From: Nitrospirota bacterium
Lineage (GTDB): Bacteria; Nitrospirota; Nitrospiria; Nitrospirales; UBA8639
DNA length: 12,158 nt
Direction: 5' to 3'
Assembly: GCA_003235785.1 (NCBI GenBank)
Contig: QJYE01000124.1
Span: forward strand, 1 to 12,158
A program made the position numbers and the translations under genes. The notes under the pieces were generated by a model, which was given only the letters and a program-made list of their open reading frames with translations, did no database searches and was not told the DNA's origin. Shown here in pieces: positions 1 to 5,596 of the stretch. Position 1 is the first letter of the stretch, and every line of letters begins with the position of its first letter.

Positions 1-39
1 TTATTGACAACTACCTCTCTTGTTTTAATTAATGTGGAA

Positions 40-1332
40 TTAACTTCCCTGGATTTCATTTAATTTGGTCATTAATATTTCTTTTTTCTCGTTTAAACTG
101 GCCACTACCGCTGGTTCATCAGCATGCTTAGCCATGCTTTGTTCAATTTTCACTAAAGCGTTTTGAATCTTGGCCAACAGTTTTTGCTGCTTTTTCTCAG
201 CCTTCGCTAACTTCTGTTGCCGCTTGGCCTCAGCCTTCGCTAACTTCTGTTGCCGCTTGACTTCAGCCTTCGCTAACTTCTGTTGCCGCTTGGCTTCAAT
301 CCTAGCCAACCGGCTCTGCCTCTTTTCTTTTTGTTGTTCTAAATTTCGAGGATGGACCTTCTCGACGGCTCCAGATTGATCCACAGCAGCCCGTAAATCC
401 GTTCCAAAACTTTGGGTTAACACCTGGATGGTTTGCGACAAATCAGGGGTTGAATTAATGATTAAGAAATTTACGAGTGTGGTCCCCTTTCTACCCCCAC
501 CAAGAGTAATGGATAGATTATTATCCCGGACATCGACAGGATATTCTACAATAGTAAAGTATTCGCCCTGAATGGTCTTTATCTGGGTGGCTAATGGCAT
601 CCCTTCAACACTCATCCAATGTGGGCCTTGTTTATTTTCAGGATCACCCATAACCATAGAAATATAATAAGTCCCATTAGGTAAAGTGTAATTCCAGGTA
701 ACTGGTGTATCATTAGATGTATGAACAAAGGTGTCTAAAGTTTGATCGACATTAGCGTTTCGTTCACTTACGCTCACCGGAACATTCCACCCATATCCAA
801 TGGTAGAATCAAACACCTTTCCATCATCTTTAATAAAATCGAGTGGAATTTCAGAAGACGAAGGTTGGAAATTCACAAAAATCGGAAATTCCGGACTCGG
901 AGGAGTATCGGAATTGGGGGTAGGAACAAGATTTTGGTCAGGGGTTGTAGTCGGGGTGGGGGTCGTAGTCGGAGTGGGGGTCGTAGTCGGAGTTGATAGA
1001 ATTTGTTTAAATACTTCTGGAGAGGGATCGCTTTCATTCCCCGACGTATCATAGGCGGCGACAGAAAAATAATGGGTTTTATTGGGTTCTAAGTTGACGA
1101 ATTGATAGGTGGTCGCTATTCCAACATTCTGCGGACTGCCATAAATCCCGGAAGTGGTCCCATGGTACACCCGGTACCCGGCGAGGTCAGACTCTTGATT
1201 GGCTGCCCACTGAAGTGTCGCGGAATTACTGGTTGCAGACTGGACGCCATTGGGAATGAGGAACAGCCCAACAGCCAAGGCAGAGGCGAGGAACACTTTT
1301 CGGAATGTCGAACAAACCGGATCGCTGGACAT
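40..1332 (-). CDS. Secreted FN3 / malectin-like protein with basic 11-residue-repeat C-terminal helix
   Basis: The 430-residue product is predicted to be exported. It has a basic N-terminus, a hydrophobic core at about residues 13-30 and an Ala-type cleavage site near residue 33 (VQSA). Residues ~36-110 form a fibronectin type III domain (LAGYRVYHGT, HYFSVAAYDTSGNES). Residues ~113-150 are a Thr/Pro linker with three TTTPTP-type units. Residues ~150-295 resemble the malectin/CBM35-like galactose-binding domain found in front of some rhamnogalacturonan acetylesterases (IGYGWN, LPNGTYYISMVMGD, VNFLII); no catalytic motif is visible. Residues ~335-430 are a Lys/Arg/Gln/Ala-rich helix with three near-identical 11-residue units at 348-380. 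The start is secured by AAAGGAGG six bases upstream. A c-di-GMP-I riboswitch precedes the gene, so a surface, matrix or adhesion role fits, but that is inference. I do not recognise a named gene. Confidence 0.85.
   Translation of the reverse strand: MSSDPVCSTFRKVFLASALAVGLFLIPNGVQSATSNSATLQWAANQESDLAGYRVYHGTTSGIYGSPQNVGIATTYQFVNLEPNKTHYFSVAAYDTSGNESDPSPEVFKQILSTPTTTPTPTTTPTPTTTPDQNLVPTPNSDTPPSPEFPIFVNFQPSSSEIPLDFIKDDGKVFDSTIGYGWNVPVSVSERNANVDQTLDTFVHTSNDTPVTWNYTLPNGTYYISMVMGDPENKQGPHWMSVEGMPLATQIKTIQGEYFTIVEYPVDVRDNNLSITLGGGRKGTTLVNFLIINSTPDLSQTIQVLTQSFGTDLRAAVDQSGAVEKVHPRNLEQQKEKRQSRLARIEAKRQQKLAKAEVKRQQKLAKAEAKRQQKLAKAEKKQQKLLAKIQNALVKIEQSMAKHADEPAVVASLNEKKEILMTKLNEIQGS
198..296 (-). repeat. 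Three tandem 33-bp repeats encoding 11-residue helical units
   Basis: Three consecutive 33-bp units at 198-230, 231-263 and 264-296 are nearly identical and encode KRQQKLAKAE plus V, A or K. A degenerate fourth unit follows on the plus strand at 297-329, and another is recognisable below 198 (KQQKLLAKIQN). The length is a multiple of three, so gain or loss of a unit keeps the reading frame. An 11-residue (hendecad) period suggests a right-handed coiled coil or a single alpha helix carrying alternating charge. Confidence 0.9.
941..994 (-). repeat. Three tandem 18-bp repeats encoding the Thr/Pro linker
   Basis: Units 941-958, 959-976 and 977-994 differ at only a few positions and encode TTTPTP-type hexapeptides in the linker between the FN3 and malectin-like domains. 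Such linkers separate domains in secreted proteins and often vary in copy number. Confidence 0.88.
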
Positions 1333-1337
1333 GGGAT

Positions 1338-1346
1338 ACCTCCTTT
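1338..1346 (-). promoter_or_regulatory. Strong Shine-Dalgarno of the FN3-protein gene
   Basis: Minus-strand AAAGGAGGT lies five to six bases before the ATG at 1332. It is the best ribosome-binding site in the window and fixes the start. It is also the natural target of the riboswitch just upstream. Confidence 0.85.
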
Positions 1347-1383
1347 AAATTAGGGGGCCCCAATCTCGATCCGTCTTTGTTTC

Positions 1384-1470
1384 TCTTTCTTCGGTAACCC
1401 GGCTATCAGAATCTTCTGACCCGTGGCTTTGCGTCCCCACCTCACAATGGGTTTGCCTTTATCGGAAAGA
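1384..1470 (-). promoter_or_regulatory. Cyclic di-GMP-I (GEMM-I) riboswitch aptamer
   Basis: The 87-nt minus-strand segment has the conserved blocks of the c-di-GMP-I aptamer in order: GGCAAACC (1457-1450), GACGCAAAGCC (1435-1425) and TAGCCGGGTTACCGA (1405-1391). P1 is closed by UCUUUC (1470-1465) with GAAAGA (1389-1384). The first internal hairpin is CCCAUU/GGUGGG capped by GUGA, the expected GNRA tetraloop. The second hairpin is UCAGA-AGAU-UCUGA, which would supply the tetraloop-receptor arm. The base equivalent to G20 of the Vibrio Vc2 aptamer (first G of GGCAAACC) is G, as in c-di-GMP sensors; the cGAMP-selective variants carry A there. It lies about 50 nt upstream of the secreted FN3 protein, so it most likely controls translation or transcription of that gene. 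The direction (ON or OFF) cannot be read with certainty. Confidence 0.93.
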
Positions 1471-1742
1471 GGCCACCGCTTTTCTTATGTTGCTTCCACG
1501 TACTGTGAGTTACTTGATCTCCCTAGTTGACCTGAAGATTCACTCAACCTATTTCGTCACCTGCACTTATCGGTGGGTTCAGTGGAGGCTTTAGTCCCCA
1601 AAATCCCCTACAGGATAATGCCTTCCAGACCCAATCGTTCTTAGTGTTTATCGACCCACGCCTCATGTTCGTCTCACTTCGTTTACCTTTTGACGGCTTG
1701 GCTTGTATTCCATTACACAGATCATCACAGCACACACATTTG
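1471..1742. other. Intergenic region upstream of the riboswitch; nothing certain
   Basis: These 272 bases separate the GlcG-like pseudogene from the riboswitch. They must contain the promoter for the riboswitch transcript if it has its own, but I found no convincing -35/-10 pair on the minus strand. Short open frames here show no family motifs. Confidence 0.5.
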
Positions 1743-2261
1743 TTAAGGTATGGATGTTTGTGCCCAGATACTCGTGACGCCAGCTTACCGCACAGGCCTC
1801 ATCGAATTGAGTCCCAGACGCTCCACCAACACCAATCCCACCTACAACTTCTCCAACACAACAGCACCCCCCTCCAAGAATTAAAATCCGCCATTCATAT
1901 CGCATAAGCCTTGAAGATTGGGAACTTTCGTGATTAATTCGGCCAATTCCTGGGTAGATCGTCTAATACAGGATGCGGTATACGCTTTTCTAAAGCCACT
2001 ATTTAAGTATCCGGGCCAGCCCTATCCCCACGGAGAATCACTTGGACATTCCCTTCCGACCAACCACCGCCACACTCACCCGGTACCCTCCCTCTTCACA
2101 TTTGGCTAACGCCGCATTGGCCGCCTTTTGCGCCAAGGCCAACGGTAAGACTGCCTTTTTGGCAACTTAGTATTGCCCCACCCCATTACAGAGGCTGAGA
2201 CTATGAACATCCTTCACACTGCCAGCATCCAACCCGTAAGACGCCATCGACTTGTTTTCAT
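1743..2261 (-). pseudogene. Decayed secreted GlcG/HbpS-type (DUF336) heme-binding protein
   Basis: Read on the minus strand with frame changes, this region gives a continuous DUF336-family protein of about 170 residues. It starts at ATG 2261 with a signal-peptide-like stretch (MKTSRWRLTGWMLAV) interrupted by an in-frame TGA. Next come AVLPLALAQKAANAAL, GYRVSVAVVGR, then GNVQVILRGDRAGP, then FRKAYTA and STQELAELITKVPNLQGL, then LILGGG, GEVVGGIGVGGASGTQFDEA, and finally AGVTSIWAQTSIP with stop TAA at 1745-1743. At least five frame disruptions separate these blocks: in the A-run near 2155, after VVGR, before the LNSGFRKAYTA segment, before LILGGG, and after the DEACAV segment. The order of blocks, the GGG and GGIGVGG motifs and the length match the family. 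The protein sequence is still well preserved, so inactivation looks recent. Sequencing error is possible, but no other gene in the window is broken. Confidence 0.82.
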
Positions 2262-2344
2262 CTCAGACTGCATTGCATCCTGCTCTATGAATCATATGGG
2301 GTACGGCTCAACGACAGAACATAGCCATCGGGTTCGCAAAGCAA

Positions 2345-2373
2345 GGCTGGTGTCTTTGCTGAAAACCCCAGCC
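2345..2373 (-). terminator. Possible weak terminator hairpin after the CBS gene
   Basis: GGCTGG (2345-2350) and CCAGCC (2368-2373) form a 6-bp inverted repeat with a long loop, about 18 bases after the stop of the CBS-protein gene. The following minus-strand bases are only moderately T-rich, so terminator activity is a weak call. Confidence 0.25.
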
Positions 2374-2390
2374 AGACGCCTTAAGCTCTC

Positions 2391-2795
2391 TCACAATCGA
2401 TCACGTAGCCCACGCAGAACAATATCCCGATAGCTCACCACACCTGCGACCGTTCTGTTTTGAATGACCGGAGCTAGCGTGAGCCCAAACCGCTCAAACA
2501 GACGTGCGCAATATCGAATATCCATATCAGGGTCGACTGATATGATCGGTTTACTCATTATTTCATAGACATTAACCCGATCTGGGGCTTTATCAGCCCC
2601 TAACACCTTTTTGGCGATATCCGCCAGTAGCACGATCCCATATTCGTCATCATCATTTCGACGATCGACCAGTAAACATTCGGTCTCTAAGTGCTTGGCC
2701 TGGCGTAGAGCATCGGCCACCGTTTCAATTCCGTGGATCAAATCATACTCCGTTTTCATAACATCTTTGACGCGGACCTTTTCACCATGCTTCAT
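2391..2795 (-). CDS. Two-CBS-domain protein, last gene of the DUF1538 operon
   Basis: The 134-residue soluble protein consists of two CBS motifs and little else. CBS1 spans ~8-65 (VKDVMKTEYDLI, GIVLLADIAKKVL) and CBS2 ~76-130 (VYEIMSKPIISVDPDMDI, AGVVSYRDIVLRGL). Tandem CBS pairs (Bateman modules) usually bind adenine nucleotides, and the S-x-x-D element in CBS2 is the usual ribose/phosphate contact. Its ATG overlaps the TGA of the P-II-like gene (ATGA, 2792-2795), and GGAGG lies about eight bases upstream inside that gene, so the two are probably translationally coupled. Context suggests it senses cell energy state and acts on the DUF1538 membrane proteins encoded in the same operon. That role is inference. 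Confidence 0.85.
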   Translation of the reverse strand: MKHGEKVRVKDVMKTEYDLIHGIETVADALRQAKHLETECLLVDRRNDDDEYGIVLLADIAKKVLGADKAPDRVNVYEIMSKPIISVDPDMDIRYCARLFERFGLTLAPVIQNRTVAGVVSYRDIVLRGLRDRL

Positions 2796-3142
2796 AACTC
2801 TTCCTCCACAACATCTCTGAGTTTGGCCATTTGATGGACAACCCCTACCGCATCTTCGACATCAACCTGAAACGCGATCCCCGTTCCAGGCTTCTGATCA
2901 AATTCGCCCACAGCAGCAATCGATTCCAGGATTTCTCGTGCCATATGTTCCTCCACAAGGAAAAGGACGACATCTCGTTGCGTTTCTAAATTAAGACCGA
3001 AAAATGTTTTTTTGACCTCTAACCCTTCCCCATGCGCACTGGTAATAACCGTCGCCCCTGTGGCACCTTTTTCCCGTGCGGCATTCATGACGGCAATAGT
3101 TTTGTCGTCTTGGACAAACGCAAAGATTAATTTAAAATGCAT
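2792..3142 (-). CDS. Divergent P-II-like signalling protein
   Basis: The 116-residue product has the P-II/ferredoxin-like layout: an N-terminal strand (MHFKLIFAFV), helix ~14-25, GATGATVITS (26-35), a short T-loop-like region ~36-55, VVLFLVEEHMAREILESI (58-75) and a C-terminal GTGIAFQVDVEDAVGV (86-101) resembling the P-II strand-plus-RTGE segment. The uridylylated T-loop tyrosine and classical GDGKIF pattern of GlnB/GlnK are absent, so this is a P-II-like paralogue rather than a nitrogen regulator in the strict sense. I chose ATG 3142 because it begins the fold and has GGGAG upstream. A longer frame to 3205 would run into the preceding gene and adds no family sequence. It probably binds an adenine nucleotide and regulates the DUF1538 proteins, by analogy with P-II control of membrane transporters. 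Confidence 0.78.
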   Translation of the reverse strand: MHFKLIFAFVQDDKTIAVMNAAREKGATGATVITSAHGEGLEVKKTFFGLNLETQRDVVLFLVEEHMAREILESIAAVGEFDQKPGTGIAFQVDVEDAVGVVHQMAKLRDVVEEEL

Positions 3143-3164
3143 AAGATCGCTCCCAGGCAAAAGT

Positions 3165-3935
3165 TTATTGTGTTTTGTTGGCCCACCAGGCCGAAATTTG
3201 CGCATAGGCCAGCACCGTAATTATGGGAAACACACTGGCAAAAGCAATTAACCCAAAACCATCAAAGACTGGATTACGCCCCGGCACCGTACTCGCCAAC
3301 CCCAACCCCAACGCCGCGACTATCGGAACGGTGACAGTCGAGGTGGTAACTCCACCAGAATCGTAAGCCAAGGGGATGATCGTGCGTGGCGCAAAAAGGG
3401 TTTGGACCAGCACAATCATATAGCCGACAATAATGTACCAATGTAAAGGCATCCCGGTAATAATACGGTAGGATCCCAGCGCAATCCCGAACGCCACACC
3501 TACCGCTACCGCTATCCGCAAACCCCACACCCCAATGACCCCACCAGAAACCTGATGCGCTTTCATGGCGACCGCTAACAATGAAGGTTCCGCAATCGTG
3601 GTAGAGAATCCAATTGCCAAGGCAAACACATAGACCCAGCCATAACGGGTCCAGTCCAGCTGGTTCACAGCCTCACCTGCGGGGTGCAATCCAGCCAAAA
3701 AGTCCGGGGCGGTAAGTTGCTGAGCCATGAGTTTTCCCAGAGGGAAGAGAGCCATTTCCAAGCCTTGTAAAAAAAAGGCCAACCCTACCAAGACATAGAC
3801 AAAACCAAACCCCACCCGTTCCAGGTTGGCGATAGGACGACGGATCACCAGAGCCTGAAAACCAATAATGATGATGGTAATGGGCAACACATCAGCTACA
3901 GTTCCCCACAATGTTTCCAGTAACTTCTGCTCCAT
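3165..3935 (-). CDS. DUF1538 family membrane protein, second copy
   Basis: The product is 256 residues if started at ATG 3935. An upstream TTG at 3947 would overlap the previous stop and has no ribosome-binding site. It is strongly hydrophobic with about six or seven membrane segments (~18-32, 43-60, 98-113, 138-156, 166-182, 200-216, 226-245). The DUF1538 signatures are GLEMALFPLG (58-67), TTIAEPSLLAVA (112-123), AYDSGGVTTST (190-200) and GRNPVFDGFGLIAFAS (219-234). The conserved polar residues inside membrane stretches (AEP, DSGG, TTST, DGFG) suggest a transport or permeation path, but no substrate can be inferred. It follows the first copy by four bases and precedes the P-II-like gene by 22, so one transcript is likely. 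Confidence 0.83.
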   Translation of the reverse strand: MEQKLLETLWGTVADVLPITIIIIGFQALVIRRPIANLERVGFGFVYVLVGLAFFLQGLEMALFPLGKLMAQQLTAPDFLAGLHPAGEAVNQLDWTRYGWVYVFALAIGFSTTIAEPSLLAVAMKAHQVSGGVIGVWGLRIAVAVGVAFGIALGSYRIITGMPLHWYIIVGYMIVLVQTLFAPRTIIPLAYDSGGVTTSTVTVPIVAALGLGLASTVPGRNPVFDGFGLIAFASVFPIITVLAYAQISAWWANKTQ

Positions 3936-3939
3936 ACCC

Positions 3940-4665
3940 TTATCCAATCATGCCGTACGCCATCACAAAAATCATCGGCGTTAACGAGGCAAACGCAATC
4001 AGCCCAAATCCATCCACCATTGGATTGCGGCCTCGAATCGAAGAGGCCAACCCCACTCCAAGTGCCGTGACCAGTGGTACCGTCATAGTTGAGGTCGTCA
4101 CCCCCCCAGAGTCATAAGCAATACCAATGATCTCCGCTGGCGCAAAAAAGGTCATGACAATGACCCCAAGATACCCCCCGATAATTAAATATTGCACCGG
4201 CCATCCGCGAACAATGCGCAAGACACCGATGACAATGGCAAACCCAACCGACAAAGCCACCGTCAAGCGCAAGCCCAAGGCATATTCGGCGCGAGCCTGA
4301 TCCGTCGCCCCAATCACCAGACCTTCTGCCGCCACCTTGGCGGCTTCATTGGCCACAGCAATCAAAGCTGGCTCCGCCACCGTGGTGCCAAATCCCAGGG
4401 CAAAGGCAAAAAGTAACAACCACAATAAACTCCCTTTTCTGGCAAATGCGAAAGCCAGCGATTCACCCAGAGGAAACAGACCCATCTCCAATCCCTGCAC
4501 AAACAGGGTTAGTCCAATGAGAACAAACAACGACCCGATGAGGATCTCCATCAGGTTGGGTATGGGTTGTTCCAAAACAACAAATTGAAAAAATCCGATG
4601 ACCACCGCAATCGGCAGGAGATCAAAAAAACTTCCTATAAGGGTTTTAAGGAAAACTGGAAGCAT
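3940..4665 (-). CDS. DUF1538 family membrane protein, first copy
   Basis: The 241-residue integral membrane protein is clearly related to its downstream neighbour. Shared motifs are GLEMGLFPLG (58-67), TTVAEPALIAVA (94-105), AYDSGGVTTSTMTVP (183-197) and GRNPMVDGFGLIAFAS (212-227). Hydrophobic segments lie at ~8-30, 39-58, 80-95, 129-149, 158-176, 193-210 and 218-239. Copies 1 and 2 differ mainly in the loop after the third segment, where copy 2 has an extra stretch (~70-97). Two adjacent related copies suggest a heteromeric complex. No Shine-Dalgarno is visible before ATG 4665 (upstream reads ATATCTCCTG). It is the first gene of the four-gene operon ending at 2391. Function is unknown; a secondary transporter or channel under nucleotide control is the best guess. 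Confidence 0.83.
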   Translation of the reverse strand: MLPVFLKTLIGSFFDLLPIAVVIGFFQFVVLEQPIPNLMEILIGSLFVLIGLTLFVQGLEMGLFPLGESLAFAFARKGSLLWLLLFAFALGFGTTVAEPALIAVANEAAKVAAEGLVIGATDQARAEYALGLRLTVALSVGFAIVIGVLRIVRGWPVQYLIIGGYLGVIVMTFFAPAEIIGIAYDSGGVTTSTMTVPLVTALGVGLASSIRGRNPMVDGFGLIAFASLTPMIFVMAYGMIG

Positions 4666-4786
4666 CAGGAGATATTGCGATCAAAGCAGGATGATTGATC
4701 AAAGAGAGACATCTCCAAAATAACAGGGAAGAGGCCTAAAGACAAAAATACACATGCAGGCGGTAGGTTCAAGCGAAGATGTGAGT

Positions 4787-4808
4787 GGGAGGGATCCGCA
4801 ACCCTCCC
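4787..4808 (-). terminator. GC-rich hairpin between leuD and the DUF1538 operon
   Basis: GGGAGGG (4787-4793) and CCCTCCC (4802-4808) form a perfect 7-bp stem with an 8-nt loop, about 100 bases past the leuD stop on the minus strand. There is no T-run on either side, so it is not a classical intrinsic terminator. It may be a processing or attenuating structure separating the two transcripts. Confidence 0.4.
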
Positions 4809-4905
4809 CTCAACAATATGGAAAGAATTCAACCCTCTTAACCGGAAGGCCCATTATGGAATCGATCGAGCCTTCAGGAAAGGATTGTAGCGGAGCAATT
4901 CTGCG

Positions 4906-5529
4906 CTACGCCCTCTGATCTTGAAATAACCAAGGAGCTTCTTGGGCTCGACGCAACTCATAGGCAGAAATGGCGGCCTCATGCTGCAGGGTCAGACCAA
5001 TTCCGTCTAAACCCTTTATCATACAGTCCTTTCGAAATGGATCGATGACAAATGCATAGCGCTCCCCCTCGGGTAAGAGTACGGTCTGTTGAACGAGATC
5101 CACCGTAACCTGATAGATATTTTGACTCATGACACGATCAAAAATCGTTTGAATTTCCTGGACGGTTAAGACCACAGGAAGAATGCCGTTTTGGAAACAA
5201 TTGTTATAAAAAATATCGGCAAAACTTGGTGCCAGAATACAGCGAATACCATAGTCTAATAACGCCCAAGGTGCATGTTCCCGGGAAGATCCACATCCAA
5301 AATTTTCCCGAGTGAGAAGAATTGGGGCGTTCTGATATCGTGGTTGGTTGGAAAAAAAATCTGGATCCAGGGATCCATCAGGTCGAACACGCCAATCCGC
5401 AAAGAGTCCTTCTTTGAGACCCGTCCGGTGAATGGTCTTCAAATATTGCTTCGGAATAATCTGATCGGTATCAACATCACCCCGGTTTAAGGGAGCCACC
5501 GTTCCCGTTATTCTTGTAAAGGCTTCCAT
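4906..5529 (-). CDS. leuD: 3-isopropylmalate dehydratase small subunit
   Basis: LeuD pairs with LeuC to form isopropylmalate isomerase, which converts 2-isopropylmalate to 3-isopropylmalate in leucine synthesis in the cytoplasm. The 207-residue product has the usual length for the family. Visible signatures are VDTDQIIPKQYL (19-30), ENFGCGSSREHAPWAL (75-90), the swivel-domain motif, and IFYNNCFQNGILPVVL (106-121). The start at 5529 is preceded by GGAG nine bases away and matches the usual MEAFTRITGTVAPLNRGDVD opening. A longer in-frame extension to 5730 would run into leuC and has no family sequence. It lies 67 bases after leuC in the same orientation. Confidence 0.96.
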   Translation of the reverse strand: MEAFTRITGTVAPLNRGDVDTDQIIPKQYLKTIHRTGLKEGLFADWRVRPDGSLDPDFFSNQPRYQNAPILLTRENFGCGSSREHAPWALLDYGIRCILAPSFADIFYNNCFQNGILPVVLTVQEIQTIFDRVMSQNIYQVTVDLVQQTVLLPEGERYAFVIDPFRKDCMIKGLDGIGLTLQHEAAISAYELRRAQEAPWLFQDQRA

Positions 5530-5596
5530 AAATATTTTCTCCAGTTTTTCACAAAAAATGAATGAAAGGGAATCCCCGAGATGCGTGCCTACCCAC

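Noticed and set aside
1384..1470. cGAMP-type (GEMM-Ib) riboswitch
   Set aside because: The position equivalent to Vc2 G20 is G rather than the A typical of cGAMP-selective members.
1644..1907. Plus-strand open frame of 87 codons
   Set aside because: It has no family features, and most of it is antisense to the GlcG-like pseudogene, which explains the sequence better.
3143..3205. N-terminal extension of the P-II-like gene
   Set aside because: It runs into the preceding DUF1538 gene and adds 21 residues not seen in the P-II fold. ATG 3142 has a GGGAG site.
4887..4909. GTAGCG/CGCTAC inverted repeat at the leuD stop codon as a terminator
   Set aside because: It overlaps the stop codon, has an 11-nt loop and lacks a T-run on the minus strand. 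Probably coincidental.
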